Source of the DNA: Corynebacterium falsenii
GTDB taxonomy: Bacteria > Actinomycetota > Actinomycetes > Mycobacteriales > Mycobacteriaceae
DNA length: 64,000 bases
Assembly (NCBI RefSeq): GCF_020099275.1
Contig: NZ_CP083646.1
Coordinates: 1,860,001-1,924,000, forward strand
Reading direction: 5' to 3'
Each line of letters starts with the position of its first letter. Within the stretch, counting starts at the first letter, position 1. Positions 36,398-46,866 of the stretch are shown here, one piece after another. The notes beneath the pieces were generated by a model. It ran no database searches. It had not been told where the DNA came from and saw only the letters and a program-made list of their open reading frames with translations. Position numbers and translations under genes: made by a program.

Positions 36398-37255
36398 GTG
36401 CCCTCTGCCCCTCGTGTCATCGTCATCACCGGAGCCGCGTCCGGCATCGGCCGCGCACTCGCGCTGAGCTTCGCCGAAGATCAGGCGGGATTGGTTCTTT
36501 CGGATCGCGACGCCGAAGGGCTGGCAGGCACCGTGCGGATGGCTCGGGACGCCGGTGGGCGCATCCTCGATTCCACAGTCCTTGACGTCACCGATGTCGA
36601 TGCCGTCAAGGAGTGGGCGGATCGGGCCGTCGAGAACTTCGGTGCTCCCGATGAAGTGCATCATGTCGCGGGGATTGCCATCTGGGGTGATGCCAGGACG
36701 TTTCCGCACGAGAAGTGGAAGCGCGTCATCGACGTCAACCTCATGGGTACCGTCCACATGGTTGAGGCGTTCGTTCACCACATGACGGATCAGCCCCAGC
36801 GAGAGGATGCATCGGCCCGCCGGGCCTTCGTGTGCGTCAGCTCGGCGGCCGGCATCATCGGCTTGCCATGGCACGCGGCATATTCGGCGTCGAAGGGAGG
36901 GGTGATCGCTATGTGTGAGGTTTTGCGCTTCGACCTGCGTCCCCACGGGGTCGATGTGCACGTGGTCGCGCCGGGCGCGGTGGATACTCCCCTGGTGCGC
37001 AGCATCGACATTCATGGAGTGGATCGCGCCAACCCACGGGTGGAAAAGGCCACGAAGCTCTTCCAGCGCCACGCGGTCACGCCCGAGCAGACAGCCCGCG
37101 CGATCCGCAAGGGAGTGACGAAAGGCAAGTTCCTCATCACCACAAGCGCAGACATCCGCTTCGGCCGATGGGCGCAGGTGAATATTCCGTGGGCATACGC
37201 GGGGTTCATGCGATTGCTCAACCGCGGTTTCCGGTGGGCCAGCACCGACCGGTGA
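36398..37255 (+). CDS. Short-chain dehydrogenase/reductase
   Basis: The 285-residue classical SDR has the cofactor motif TGAASGIG, active-site Ser in VSSAAGIIG, and YSASK (Tyr162, Lys166 in my numbering). The start is GTG 36398 behind GGGAGGA. The substrate is unknown. It follows mtr on the same strand with 72 bp between, so co-transcription is possible. Confidence 0.9.
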   Translation: MPSAPRVIVITGAASGIGRALALSFAEDQAGLVLSDRDAEGLAGTVRMARDAGGRILDSTVLDVTDVDAVKEWADRAVENFGAPDEVHHVAGIAIWGDARTFPHEKWKRVIDVNLMGTVHMVEAFVHHMTDQPQREDASARRAFVCVSSAAGIIGLPWHAAYSASKGGVIAMCEVLRFDLRPHGVDVHVVAPGAVDTPLVRSIDIHGVDRANPRVEKATKLFQRHAVTPEQTARAIRKGVTKGKFLITTSADIRFGRWAQVNIPWAYAGFMRLLNRGFRWASTDR

Positions 37256-37306
37256 AATAGTCGCTGACATGTCAGTGCCACCGCACCACCGCGAGAGCCG
37301 GCGCGG

Positions 37307-38098
37307 CTACGGCAGGATGAACGGGAGCGCTACACACATAATGATGACGGCCAGTATCACCACAACGAAGGTTTTGCCCTGCCACGTGGCGTAATTGAAA
37401 TCCATGCCCACGCCGAAGCGCTTCTCCACCAGCACGGTGGGGTCATCCGGGTTGTAGTAGAACATCCCCCACTTGTAGTGCTTGTCCATCTTGTCCATCT
37501 CGGCCATCTCGCGCGCCCCGGAGCTATCCTGGGCAGCCGGGGATGATCTCAGCGCATCATTGACCTTGCCCAGCTCCCGCACGGCGTAGACCAGCGCGGC
37601 GATCGGGCTGCCGAATGCACAACCCAGCATCAAGAAAAACGAGAACGTGTCGTACCTCTGGAAAGCTGGAACAACCGACGTGACCTGCATCAACGACAAT
37701 CCCAGACAGATCAACGACACGATGATGCTCAAAACAATGTGATCCACCCGCGCCTGCGCCCGGGCTCGCACCTTCGCAAGTTCGCCGCTCGCCGTCGGGT
37801 TATTCGCCTGCATACTCACCACCGCACCGGAGATCGCCACGCCGATGAGGAGGAACACAAGGTTGCCGATGCTCATTCCGTAGACGCTGGTGAGCGACTT
37901 GTCCGACCACGCGTCGGGTTCCAATTTCGGGCCCCAGTGCGTGGGGATGACCTCCGGGATATCCGACCAGTGGGCAGCGACAACAGCGACGGACACCACA
38001 ATGCTCACCGCCGCAACGATATAGCACCACCACCCGATCGAGGCTCGAGGCAGCGCTACTCCGAGATCATTGTCGCGCTCACCGTCGCTCACACTCAT
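37307..38098 (-). CDS. DUF1648/DUF5808 membrane protein
   Basis: The 263-residue protein has about five hydrophobic segments. A DUF1648 motif near the N-terminus (IPEVIPTHWGPKLEPDAWSDKS) resembles SdpI-type immunity/signalling membrane proteins. A C-terminal DUF5808 motif reads HYKWGMFYYNPDDPTVLVEKRFGVGMD. The function is unknown. I chose ATG 38098, with GGAGCGA upstream and an ATGA overlap with the preceding gene's stop, which suggests translational coupling. Confidence 0.82.
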   Translation of the reverse strand: MSVSDGERDNDLGVALPRASIGWWCYIVAAVSIVVSVAVVAAHWSDIPEVIPTHWGPKLEPDAWSDKSLTSVYGMSIGNLVFLLIGVAISGAVVSMQANNPTASGELAKVRARAQARVDHIVLSIIVSLICLGLSLMQVTSVVPAFQRYDTFSFFLMLGCAFGSPIAALVYAVRELGKVNDALRSSPAAQDSSGAREMAEMDKMDKHYKWGMFYYNPDDPTVLVEKRFGVGMDFNYATWQGKTFVVVILAVIIMCVALPFILP

Positions 38099-38763
38099 TC
38101 GCTCCCATCTCGCCGTTCGTCGACCGGCACTCCCAGCACATCCAATGCCGTGGCCAAGCCATCGTAGTTGGTCACCAGTATGACAAACGCCACCTGATCT
38201 CGCGCGCTCAGGATCCCCCGCAGCTGCTCCCACGTGGAGTCCCGGAGCTTCTTGGTGGCGATGAGCTCGTCGGTGGCGTCGAGAAGAATTCCCAATCGAC
38301 CGGTCTGTCCGTGATCGTCGCGGAACATCGCCTCAATCGTTTCGGGGTCGACGCCAGACTTGGCCGCAAGATCACGGTGTTGATCGGCTTCGTACGCACT
38401 GTCTCGGCGGAAGGCCACGCGCAAGATGATGGCCTCGGATTCCTGTCTTCCCAGATAGCCGAAGGGCATCATCATCGCGGAGTACAACAGCCATCCCCGG
38501 AACAGCCGCTTGGCGCGGCCCAGCGTGGCGAACACTCCCAGGGTTTTGCGGCGCGTTACCCGGGCGCCGATCGCGGTGATCGCGCCGTTGATGGGTCCGA
38601 GTTCTCGCCTCCCCGCGGGACCTGGACCGCCCGACTGTGCTGCGCGGTCGTGCGCGTCGTGGCGATCTCGGGAGCCGGACGCGGAAGTGCCGGAATCGGT
38701 GACGGCTGCAGTGTCGGCAGCGGTGTCGGCATGGTTGCGGTTCACCGAGTGATTGTTTCCCAT
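38095..38763 (-). CDS. Carboxymuconolactone decarboxylase-like protein without the redox Cys pair
   Basis: The 222-residue protein has a polar, disordered N-terminus of about 55 residues, then an AhpD/CMD-like helical domain (ESEAIILRVAFRRDSAYEADQHRDLAAKSGVD shortened: EADQH). The whole protein contains no cysteine, so it cannot use the CxxC chemistry of AhpD. This resembles many CMD-like proteins of unknown function. It lies in a probable operon behind map and overlaps the DUF1648 gene by 4 bp. Confidence 0.75.
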   Translation of the reverse strand: MGNNHSVNRNHADTAADTAAVTDSGTSASGSRDRHDAHDRAAQSGGPGPAGRRELGPINGAITAIGARVTRRKTLGVFATLGRAKRLFRGWLLYSAMMMPFGYLGRQESEAIILRVAFRRDSAYEADQHRDLAAKSGVDPETIEAMFRDDHGQTGRLGILLDATDELIATKKLRDSTWEQLRGILSARDQVAFVILVTNYDGLATALDVLGVPVDERRDGSE

Positions 38764-38802
38764 GGAAACGTAGTTTAGCCGCGCATGCCCCGCGGCAGGG
38801 TG

Positions 38803-39669
38803 CTATTCACCGAGGTCGGTCAGTACCTCGTAGCCGTCCTCGGTCACCACGAGGGTGTGCTCGAACTGGGCGGTCCACTGCCGGTCCTTGGTCTGTACGG
38901 TCCAGCCGTCATCCCAGATTTCGTAGTCCAGGCCACCGAGGTTAATCATCGGCTCGATGGTCAGGGTCATGCCGGGCTCGAGCAGCTCGGTGTGGGCGCG
39001 CGGATTCTCGTAGTGCAGCACCACCAGACCGTTGTGGAAGGTGGGTCCCACGCCGTGGCCGGTGAAGTCCTGGACCACGTTGTAGCCGAATCGCTTGGCA
39101 TAGGCCTCGATAACGCGGCCGATCACGTTGATTTCCCGACCAGGCTTCACGGCCTTGATGCCGCGCCACATGGCCTTCTTCGTGCGTTCCACCAACAGGC
39201 GGTGTTCCTCGGAGACGTTACCGGCGAGGAAGGTGGCGTTGGTGTCGCCGTGGACGCCATTCTTGAAAGCGGTGACGTCGATGTTGACGATGTCACCATC
39301 TTCGATCACGGTGGTGTCCGGGATGCCGTGGCAAATAATCTCATTGAGGCTCACGCAGCAGGATTTCGGAAAGTGCCGGTAGCCCAACGTGGACGGGTAA
39401 GCGCCGTGGTCCAGCATGTACTCGTGAGCCACGCGATCGATCTCGTCGGTGGTCACACCGGGGGCGACGGCCGCGCCGGCCTCGCGCAGCGCTTCGGCGG
39501 CGATGCGGCTTGCCTCGCGCATCTTCTCAATGGTTTCGGCATCCTGGACCCACGGTTCGCCGATGTTCTCTCGTACCGAGTCTTTCCACGCGTACTCGGG
39601 GCGTGCAATCTTTTGCGGAACACCGCGAATCGGGGTTGGTTGTCCGGGGGTCAAAGGTGCTCGTGTCAT
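38803..39669 (-). CDS. map: Methionine aminopeptidase, type I
   Basis: The 288-residue enzyme removes N-terminal Met. The five metal ligands are visible: Asp in [10 protein letters not shown], Asp in HGDTNATF, His in FTGHGVG, Glu in TIEPM and Glu in FEHTLVV. The N-terminal extension of about 40 residues ([15 protein letters not shown]) is typical of actinobacterial MAP. I chose ATG 39669, which follows the PBP gene by 19 bp. Confidence 0.95.
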   Translation of the reverse strand: MTRAPLTPGQPTPIRGVPQKIARPEYAWKDSVRENIGEPWVQDAETIEKMREASRIAAEALREAGAAVAPGVTTDEIDRVAHEYMLDHGAYPSTLGYRHFPKSCCVSLNEIICHGIPDTTVIEDGDIVNIDVTAFKNGVHGDTNATFLAGNVSEEHRLLVERTKKAMWRGIKAVKPGREINVIGRVIEAYAKRFGYNVVQDFTGHGVGPTFHNGLVVLHYENPRAHTELLEPGMTLTIEPMINLGGLDYEIWDDGWTVQTKDRQWTAQFEHTLVVTEDGYEVLTDLGE

Positions 39670-39688
39670 AGCCCCCGATAGTACTCGG

Positions 39689-41542
39689 CTAGTTTTGAGG
39701 CCCCGCAGCGCCCGGCTGGTCGGGATTATTCTCCGCATCGAGGTTGGCGAAGAACTTGTTTGTGATCGCCACCGAGTGCTCCGATCCCCCGCCCAGCACA
39801 ATGAGGGTGGCGAAAGCTAGGTCTCCGCGGTAGCCGGCGAACCAGGCGTGAGATCCGCCGTTGATTTCGGCCTCACCGGTCTTGCCGTACACCTCGCCGG
39901 CGCCTGCGATTGCGGAGGCCGTACCGTTTGTCACCACGGCACGCATCATTTGGCGTAGCTGGTCGAGGTGTTCGGGGTTCAGCGGTTGAGGTAGCTCCCC
40001 GTTGACCTTCGTGGCGTGCTTTTCACCGGCAATGAGATACGGCACAGGCATCTTCCCAGCCGCCACAGACGCCGCCACCAAGGACATGCCAAACGGACTA
40101 GCCAGATCCAGGCCCTGGCCATAACCGGCTTCCGTGCGCTGCAGCATCACATCACCCTTCGGCACGTCGCCGGTGACGGTCTGCAGGCCGTCGATGGCGA
40201 AGTCCGTGCCCAGGCCAAACTTGGCCGCCTCGGTCTTGAGCTGACCTGGCTGCAGCTGAGTGGAGATATCAGCGAACGTGGTGTTGCAGGATTTTGCGAA
40301 CGCGTTCTGCAAGGCGGTGTTGCCCAGGGAGAACCCGTTGTAGTTCGTCACGATGCGGCCACCGATATCCTGACTGCCCGGGCATCCCACAGTGGAGTCA
40401 GGACTAAGCCCCTGATGATCCAGGCCGGAATAGGCGGTGATCATCTTGAACGTCGAGCCCGGTGGGTACTGGCCCATCAGCGCCGGGTTGCCGTCTTCAT
40501 CGGCCTTGGGGGTTTGCGCCACCGCAAGGATCTCGCCCGTCGATGGGCGCAGCACCACCATCATGGCCTTGGCATCGGATCGGGTATCCACGGCCTTCTG
40601 CGCGGCGTCTTGCACAGCACGGGAGATACTGACGTGCACGCTGCCCGCGGGCTGCGCGGGTGCTCCGGCGACTTGGGTCACCTCGGAGCCTTCGTTGGTC
40701 GCCGCCACGACCTTCCAGCCGTTCTTGCCCACGAGGTCGTCGCTGACCTGCTTGGACACGCGGCTGAGGATATCCGGCGCCAGGTTCGGATCGGGGCGAA
40801 CCAGGGCGGCCTCTTCGTTCATCCGCACGGCGTTATCACCCGCCATGGCCTGTTTCATCTCCGCGCCGGGACCGGCGGGCAGGATCGCCACGGAAAAGTC
40901 GCCCTTGACCTTGCTGGCTTCCTGAATCTTGTCCTGCACATTGATCTGTGGAACGGCCGGGTCTTTGGCGTGCAGCACATCCAGCTCATTGGCGATGCGT
41001 CGCATGGTGGTATCGAGGTTCTTCGTCTTCGTCGTATCGACAAGCACGCGCCATTGCGTTCCGGGTTCTAGGAGCACGGCACCATCGGATCCCACCACGT
41101 TGGCCATCTTCGCCGGCACGCTGCGCAGCTCAAGGTGCTGGTTGGCGCCGAGGTCCGGGTGCAACACAGCGGGCTGCCAGCGCACGGTCCAGTCACCATC
41201 GGTCTTGGTGAGCATCATCGTGGAGTCGTAGGAGAAGTCCCGATCATCCGGCAGCGTCCAGTCCATGCTGTATGTCGCGGAGGCCTGGTTGCCGTTGGTG
41301 GAGACGTTCTTCAGCTCGGTGCGCAGACCCTGTGCCTGCAGGGCCTTCCAGGTTTCGTCGATCGCCGAGTTCGCCTGCGCGGGATTGTCGGTTTCTGCGG
41401 CGGCATCGTCGCGCTGCGACAGCCGGGTGAGGAAATCACCCGCGGCATCGTCGGCGGTATCCGGGCGGGGTGTGCACGCGGCAAGTCCGCTGACCACAAC
41501 GCTCGCCATTACAGCAGACAACACGGTCTTCGACTTGAACAT
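39689..41542 (-). CDS. Penicillin-binding lipoprotein (class B, PBP2a-like)
   Basis: The 617-residue protein has a lipoprotein signal ([13 protein letters not shown]), an NTF2-like MecA N-terminal domain, a dimerisation domain and a transpeptidase domain with PPGSTFKM (SxxK), KSCNTTF (SxN) and YGKTGEA (KTG). It should crosslink peptidoglycan outside the membrane. It lies between the two-component system and map, as in Corynebacterium glutamicum. Confidence 0.93.
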   Translation of the reverse strand: MFKSKTVLSAVMASVVVSGLAACTPRPDTADDAAGDFLTRLSQRDDAAAETDNPAQANSAIDETWKALQAQGLRTELKNVSTNGNQASATYSMDWTLPDDRDFSYDSTMMLTKTDGDWTVRWQPAVLHPDLGANQHLELRSVPAKMANVVGSDGAVLLEPGTQWRVLVDTTKTKNLDTTMRRIANELDVLHAKDPAVPQINVQDKIQEASKVKGDFSVAILPAGPGAEMKQAMAGDNAVRMNEEAALVRPDPNLAPDILSRVSKQVSDDLVGKNGWKVVAATNEGSEVTQVAGAPAQPAGSVHVSISRAVQDAAQKAVDTRSDAKAMMVVLRPSTGEILAVAQTPKADEDGNPALMGQYPPGSTFKMITAYSGLDHQGLSPDSTVGCPGSQDIGGRIVTNYNGFSLGNTALQNAFAKSCNTTFADISTQLQPGQLKTEAAKFGLGTDFAIDGLQTVTGDVPKGDVMLQRTEAGYGQGLDLASPFGMSLVAASVAAGKMPVPYLIAGEKHATKVNGELPQPLNPEHLDQLRQMMRAVVTNGTASAIAGAGEVYGKTGEAEINGGSHAWFAGYRGDLAFATLIVLGGGSEHSVAITNKFFANLDAENNPDQPGAAGPQN

Positions 41543-41564
41543 GGATGTGAGATTACCCGCCCGA

Positions 41565-42203
41565 TCACAAGATTCCGCGCTCCCGCGCCACGTTCACCGC
41601 CGCAGTTCTATTGCTTACGCCCAATTTGGAGAACACATTGCCCACGTGTGACTTCACGGTCGCCTCGGTGAGCACCAATTCGTGGGCGATCTGCCGGTTG
41701 GATCGCCCGGCCCCCACCAATTGCAGAACCTCCAGCTCGCGGCTGGTGAGCTTTTCCATGGGCTTGTTGATTCTGCCGAGGAGCTTGCCCATCACCTGTG
41801 TGGACATCACGTTGTGCCCTTGCGCAGCTTCACGCACGCCATTGATCAGTTCGTCCGGTCCGCAGTCTTTGAGCAAGTAGCCCACGGCTCCGGCGCTGAC
41901 AGCTCCAACCACGTCACCGTCGGTGGAGTAGTTTGTCACCACAAGAACCTGCGGCGCCTGCGGCAGAGCTCGGATCTGCTCGGTAGCCCACACTCCACCC
42001 GATGGTCCAGTGCCCACCTTCTCGCCGAAGCGCAGGTCCATGAGCACCACGTCGATCTCGCCGGGGTGCTCACGCACATAGTCCACGGCATCCCGCGGCT
42101 GCGAGACGTCCTTGGCAACGCGGACGTCCTCAGCTCCATCGAGCAGGGCCGCCAGGCCCGCTCGAACCACCGGATGATCGTCAGCAATCATGACGGAAAT
42201 CAT
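41565..42203 (-). CDS. chrA: LuxR/NarL-type response regulator (ChrA-like)
   Basis: The 212-residue protein has a receiver domain with phospho-acceptor Asp in DVVLMDLRFG and a NarL-type helix-turn-helix (KLTSRELEVLQLVGAGRSNRQIAHEL). Its start abuts the stop of the kinase gene. The order (kinase, regulator, PBP, map on one strand, divergent permease-ATPase exporter on the other) matches chrSA-hrtBA of C. glutamicum and C. diphtheriae, where heme activates ChrS and ChrA induces hrtBA. The heme assignment rests on synteny and domain type. The start is ATG 42203 or 42191. Confidence 0.85.
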   Translation of the reverse strand: MISVMIADDHPVVRAGLAALLDGAEDVRVAKDVSQPRDAVDYVREHPGEIDVVLMDLRFGEKVGTGPSGGVWATEQIRALPQAPQVLVVTNYSTDGDVVGAVSAGAVGYLLKDCGPDELINGVREAAQGHNVMSTQVMGKLLGRINKPMEKLTSRELEVLQLVGAGRSNRQIAHELVLTEATVKSHVGNVFSKLGVSNRTAAVNVARERGIL

Positions 42204-43592
42204 CTACGCCTCACGTCCCTTCGACTTCTTCGGCCCGCTTGTCTCGCTTGTCTTGTTTTTCTCACTTACCCTGGCCGCCTCGTCACTCTCGCTCAGGTCG
42301 TTCCCGTCCTTCACGACTTCGGCCGTGTCTCCAGCATTGCCTCCACCAGAATCCCCACCACCGGCGCGATCAACCGCCCGGTACGCGGGAATACAAATGG
42401 CCACACCACACCCCTCACCGGGCTCAGACTCGATGGTCATTGTGCCACCCACCCCCATCGCCCGGCGGCGCACACCAGCCAAGCCGAGAGTCGAGTCCTG
42501 ATTCACTGCATCCCAATTCACGTCAAAACCAGTGCCGTTATCCACCACATCCAGGCTCACCTGATCCTCCTGGTAGGTCAGCGTCACCCGGGCCGCACTC
42601 GCGTGGGCATGCCGAACCACGTTGGAGACCAACGATTGCGTCATGCGCACGATCGCCTCCTGCACATCAGCCCGCAGCGGGTACGCCTGACCGTCTACAG
42701 TCAACGCGAAGCTCTTACCCATGGGAGTGGTGGACACAACCCGAGCCAGCGCCACCGTGAGGTCGGCCTGCTCCAACGGGGCGGGCTGAAGCGCAGCGAT
42801 GATGCGGCGCGTCTCCGCCAGGTTCTCCTCCGTGGTTTTTCGTGCCAGGCGAATCTCCTCAATAGCCCGCGAGAGATCCTCGGCGGGGGGCTGCGTGGTG
42901 GCGTCGGATAAAAGAGGCGACAACCGGCGTTCCACAGAGAACAACAACATGTGAATCGAGCTCAGACCCTGCGCGACCGTGTCGTGGATATCGGCAGCAA
43001 CGCGGGCGCGCTCCCCCATCTCACCAGCGTGGTGCGACGCCTCAGCGCGGGCCCGAGCCTCCCGGCGCAGCAGCCGAAAGCCCAACCCCAGCGCCACCGC
43101 CACGAGAGCGCCGACGACCGGGCCGATCACACCACCAATTTCGAAGCCGTTGAAACGCGCAATCGCCACCACCGTGATGACCGTGAGCACGCCGACCACC
43201 GGCACGCCCACCTTCGGCGGCAACATGCCGATCGCCAGGAAAAACAGTGCGAAAGCAATGAACGAGGCGCTCGGCCACACCGCCACCATCAGAGCCCACG
43301 CCACCACCACCGCAACGAACCACAGCCAACGCGGCCGCACCCACGCGCCAGAGATGTACACCAGGATGAACAACACGATGCGCCAGTCCATACCCTGCTT
43401 CGCGATGACTACCGCCACGAGGATCGCGACGAGGATGTGCAACCCGTGGCCGAGGTAAGTCCACAAGCGATCGAGCCGATCGACGCGCTCGGAACCATCG
43501 TGGCCATCAGCGCTGTTCAACGCGGTGGCGTGCGCTCGCCGACGGTGCGTGCCGAGGCGTGGCAGGAAGCGGGATTCCGAACTGTGACTCAT
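42204..43592 (-). CDS. chrS: NarL-type sensor histidine kinase (ChrS-like)
   Basis: The 462-residue kinase has about six N-terminal membrane segments (residues 50-175) with no large extracellular domain. This is the layout of ChrS and other kinases that sense within the membrane. The HisKA_3 phospho-acceptor is H203 (VAADIHDTVAQG), and a HATPase domain follows (SLVSNVVRHAHA, VVDNGTGFD). The C-terminal tail of about 60 residues is charged. It overlaps nothing but abuts chrA. Heme as the signal is inferred from the neighbours. Confidence 0.85.
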   Translation of the reverse strand: MSHSSESRFLPRLGTHRRRAHATALNSADGHDGSERVDRLDRLWTYLGHGLHILVAILVAVVIAKQGMDWRIVLFILVYISGAWVRPRWLWFVAVVVAWALMVAVWPSASFIAFALFFLAIGMLPPKVGVPVVGVLTVITVVAIARFNGFEIGGVIGPVVGALVAVALGLGFRLLRREARARAEASHHAGEMGERARVAADIHDTVAQGLSSIHMLLFSVERRLSPLLSDATTQPPAEDLSRAIEEIRLARKTTEENLAETRRIIAALQPAPLEQADLTVALARVVSTTPMGKSFALTVDGQAYPLRADVQEAIVRMTQSLVSNVVRHAHASAARVTLTYQEDQVSLDVVDNGTGFDVNWDAVNQDSTLGLAGVRRRAMGVGGTMTIESEPGEGCGVAICIPAYRAVDRAGGGDSGGGNAGDTAEVVKDGNDLSESDEAARVSEKNKTSETSGPKKSKGREA

Positions 43593-43671
43593 GTCATCCA
43601 ACTTTAGTAGGAGATGAAGACAACCCCTTTGCTCGATGCCCCCGCGCGCGGAGTCGAGCAGGATGAACAGT
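43593..43671. promoter_or_regulatory. Divergent control region chrS / hrtB
   Basis: Only 79 bp separate the two start codons, so both promoters overlap. GCTCGA (43631-43636) and TCGAGC (43654-43659) form a 6-bp inverted repeat with a 17-bp spacer, placed next to the hrtB RBS (AGGA). It is a candidate ChrA operator. Confidence 0.45.
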
Positions 43672-44661
43672 ATGTTCCAAGGAATCAAAGAATTACGTGC
43701 AGCCAAGGGGCGCACCGCGCTGATCATCATTACCGTCGGCATGATCACCGTGCTCGTGACGTTCCTGAGCTCCCTCGCAGCTGGGCTGGCCTACCAATCA
43801 GTCTCGGCGCTGAAGAACCAACTGGGCAGCAACAAAGCCCTCGTCCTCCAAGATAACGGTGTGACCAACCTCTCCACCTCCCGGCTGAACGACCAGCAAC
43901 TGACCGAGATCGAGCAGGCCGGTGGCCAAGCCCTCTACATGGCACGCGACCGGGTAGGTTCGGACACGGTCATCCTGCTCTCCGATCCCAGCCTGGCCCC
44001 CGGCACTGTGCAGGTGCCCGAGGCGCTGAAGTCCGCCGCTGAGCAGACCTACAAGTCCGATCCCCAGATCCCCAACGTGACGTTCACGGACACCGAGCTG
44101 TACCTGGATCACCAGCCGGTCATCCTCGCCTCCCCCAACCTGGTGCTCCGCCTGCCGGGTACGAGCACCGCGGCCACGGTCGATACGTCGAACTCCAAGG
44201 CCATGGACGTGGTCGATCACATGAGGGACGTGAAGGTTCTCCAGGGCAAGGACCGCTGGAATGCCTCGGCCTCCTACTCGGGCGAGCAGACCAGCCTCAA
44301 CATGATGATCACCCTGCTATACGTCATCTCCGCACTCGTGCTCGGCGCCTTCTTCACCGTCTGGACCATGCAGCGACTGCGCGGCGTGGCAATCAGCTCC
44401 GCCCTCGGCGCATCCCGCAAGGTTCTCGTGGCCGACTCGCTATCCCAGGCGGCGCTCGTCCTGTTGGTGGGTATCACCAGCGGCGTACTCATCACCTGGG
44501 TGGCTGGCAGCTTCGCTGGATCGGCGATGCCGATCGTTCTCGACGCCTCTACGCTGCTTCGACCCGCGGCCATTCTGGCTGCCGCCGGTATCCTCGGCGC
44601 CGCAGTGAGCATCAAGCCGGTTCTGAGTGTGTCACCGCGGACCGCGCTGCAATCCGCTTAG
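43672..44661 (+). CDS. hrtB: ABC exporter permease (HrtB-like)
   Basis: The 329-residue FtsX/DevC-type permease has one N-terminal membrane helix (ALIIITVGMITVLVTFLSSL), a large extracytoplasmic domain of about 190 residues, and three C-terminal helices. This is the HrtB topology. I chose ATG 43672 (MFQGIKELRAAKGR), matching the family N-terminus, behind AGGA. With HrtA it should export excess heme from the membrane; this specificity is inferred from the adjacent ChrSA-like pair. Confidence 0.85.
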   Translation: MFQGIKELRAAKGRTALIIITVGMITVLVTFLSSLAAGLAYQSVSALKNQLGSNKALVLQDNGVTNLSTSRLNDQQLTEIEQAGGQALYMARDRVGSDTVILLSDPSLAPGTVQVPEALKSAAEQTYKSDPQIPNVTFTDTELYLDHQPVILASPNLVLRLPGTSTAATVDTSNSKAMDVVDHMRDVKVLQGKDRWNASASYSGEQTSLNMMITLLYVISALVLGAFFTVWTMQRLRGVAISSALGASRKVLVADSLSQAALVLLVGITSGVLITWVAGSFAGSAMPIVLDASTLLRPAAILAAAGILGAAVSIKPVLSVSPRTALQSA

Positions 44662-44754
44662 CCGCAGGGGCTAAGGCCTCGCAGCTTACACCGACAGCTC
44701 GCACTGACTTTGAACACATAATCACTTTTCAACTGAGTCAAAGGACTTTTCGAC

Positions 44755-45531
44755 ATGACACACCACCACCGCGCTACGGGCGATGCGACGCCATCTAAGC
44801 ACGCATCCCAAGACGCATCGTCCCAGCAAGCACTGTCGCTCGACGGCATCACGCTAGACATCAAAGACGGTTCCCAAACTCGCCGCCTCCTCGACGGGGT
44901 GACCTTCGACGTCGCCGCCGGCGAACTCGTTGGCATTACGGGTCCTTCCGGTTCCGGCAAATCTACCCTGCTGGCGATCGTCGGATGCCTCACGCCGCCG
45001 ACCTCCGGCACCGCCACCCTGCACACCCCCGACGGGGTCATCAACCTCGAATCCGCCACCGGCGCCGAGGCCGCGAGGATCCGCCGCGACCACCTGGGCA
45101 TCGTGTTCCAGCAGGCCAACCTACTCCCCGCCCTCACCGTTGAGGAACAGCTGCTCCTGATGCCCCGGTTGGGTAAGGTCTTCCCCATTCGCGGCCAGCG
45201 TTGGAATGATTACAAGGACAAGGCCGCCACGTTGCTCGATGGCGTGGGGCTGGGTGACATGAAAGACCGCAAGGTCGGTGACCTTTCCGGCGGTCAGCAG
45301 GCTCGCGTCAACCTGGCTCGGGCGCTTATGAATAATCCGCAGCTGCTGCTCATCGACGAGCCCACCGCAGCTCTCGATACCCAGGCCGGTGCTCAAGTCA
45401 CGGACATGATCCGCGAGATGGCGCACAAGGCCAACATCCCCGCCCTGTACGTCTCCCACGATGAGGAGCAGCTAGCAACCCTCGACCGCATCCTGACCTT
45501 GGTGGATGGCAAGATCGAGGACGACAGCTAG
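44755..45531 (+). CDS. hrtA: ABC exporter ATP-binding protein (HrtA-like)
   Basis: The 258-residue ATPase has Walker A GPSGSGKSTL, the Q-loop in FQQANLLPAL, the signature LSGGQQARVNLARAL and Walker B LLLIDEPTAALD. It follows hrtB by 93 bp and is of the MacB/LolD class that pairs with FtsX-type permeases. It ends 5 bp from the convergent ispG stop. Confidence 0.88.
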   Translation: MTHHHRATGDATPSKHASQDASSQQALSLDGITLDIKDGSQTRRLLDGVTFDVAAGELVGITGPSGSGKSTLLAIVGCLTPPTSGTATLHTPDGVINLESATGAEAARIRRDHLGIVFQQANLLPALTVEEQLLLMPRLGKVFPIRGQRWNDYKDKAATLLDGVGLGDMKDRKVGDLSGGQQARVNLARALMNNPQLLLIDEPTAALDTQAGAQVTDMIREMAHKANIPALYVSHDEEQLATLDRILTLVDGKIEDDS

Positions 45532-45536
45532 GGCAG

Positions 45537-46697
45537 CTAGCGGGTAACGCGCACGTCGGCCTTGGCGCCTTCGATGGCTTCCAGGCCTTCCTCATCGGCG
45601 ATGCGCATAGCTTCTTCGATGAGGGTTTCCACAATCTGATCCTCCGGCACGGTCTTGATGACCTCGCCCTTGACGAAGATCTGGCCCTTGCCATTGCCGG
45701 AAGCCACGCCGAGATCGGCATCGCGGGCCTCGCCGGGGCCGTTGACAACGCACCCCATGACGGCCACGCGCAGCGGGAACTCCATGCCCTCCAAGCCGGC
45801 GGTGACTTCGTCAGCCAGCTTGTACACATCCACCTGGGCACGGCCGCAGGACGGGCAGGATACGATTTCAAGCTTGCGGGGGCGCAGGTTGAGCGACTGC
45901 AGAATCTGATCGCCCACCTTGATTTCCTCTACCGGATCGGCGGAGAGCGACACGCGGATGGTATCGCCGATGCCCTGCGACAGCAGCGCACCGAAAGCCA
46001 CACTGGACTTAATGGTTCCTTGGAATGCGGGACCAGCCTCGGTCACGCCAAGGTGCAGCGGGTAGTCGGTCTTCTCCGCGAGCTGGCGGTAGGCCTCCAC
46101 CATGATGACCGGATCGTTGTGCTTCACGGAGATGGCGATGTCGCCGAAGCCGCAGTCCTCAAACAGGCCGGCTTCCCACACGGCAGATTCCACGAGCGCC
46201 TCAGGCGTGGCCTTTCCGTACTTTTCCATGATGCGCTTATCCAGCGATCCAGCGTTCACGCCGATGCGGATCGGGATGCCCGCATCGCCAGCGGCCTTGG
46301 CGACCTCCTTGACGCGGCCGTCGAATTCCTTGATGTTGCCGGGGTTCACGCGAACGGCTGCACATCCGGCGTCGATGGCGGCAAAGATGTACTTCGGCTG
46401 GAAGTGAATGTCCGCGATGACGGGGATCGGAGACTTCTTCGCGATGGCGGGCAACGCTTCAGCGTCGACGGTCTTGGGGCATGCCACGCGCACAATGTCG
46501 CAGCCCGAGGCGGTCAGCTGTGCGATCTGCTGCAGCGTCGCGTTAACGTCGTGCGTCTTCGTGGTGGTCATGGACTGAACGGACACTGGGTAGTCACTAC
46601 CCACGCCCACGCTGCCGACCATGAGTTGCCGGGTCTTGCGGCGCGGAGCGAGTACGGGTGGTGGGCCGTCAGGAATACCCAAAGAAATGCCGGACAT
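45537..46697 (-). CDS. ispG: 4-hydroxy-3-methylbut-2-enyl diphosphate synthase
   Basis: The 386-residue [4Fe-4S] enzyme performs the penultimate step of the non-mevalonate isoprenoid pathway. The N-terminal TIM-barrel start [15 protein letters not shown] and the cluster ligands in SCPSCGRAQ and [11 protein letters not shown] are present. ATG 46697 fits homologues; a TTG 12 nt earlier (46709) has a better-spaced AAGG. It forms a probable operon with the M50 protease and dxr. Confidence 0.96.
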   Translation of the reverse strand: MSGISLGIPDGPPPVLAPRRKTRQLMVGSVGVGSDYPVSVQSMTTTKTHDVNATLQQIAQLTASGCDIVRVACPKTVDAEALPAIAKKSPIPVIADIHFQPKYIFAAIDAGCAAVRVNPGNIKEFDGRVKEVAKAAGDAGIPIRIGVNAGSLDKRIMEKYGKATPEALVESAVWEAGLFEDCGFGDIAISVKHNDPVIMVEAYRQLAEKTDYPLHLGVTEAGPAFQGTIKSSVAFGALLSQGIGDTIRVSLSADPVEEIKVGDQILQSLNLRPRKLEIVSCPSCGRAQVDVYKLADEVTAGLEGMEFPLRVAVMGCVVNGPGEARDADLGVASGNGKGQIFVKGEVIKTVPEDQIVETLIEEAMRIADEEGLEAIEGAKADVRVTR

Positions 46698-46866
46698 TGT
46701 GTGAACCAAGGCACCTTTCGTTGTTGAGAACGCTTCTGGATCTATTGGTGAACGGAAACGAGGCCGTCGAATTCCTTATTCTACGCGCTTGTTCTTAGGT
46801 GGGACGTGCCCCGTCGAAGTTCTTCCCTGCGTAGGTTGAGTAGATCGTCGGTGAGAAGATCTCCCG

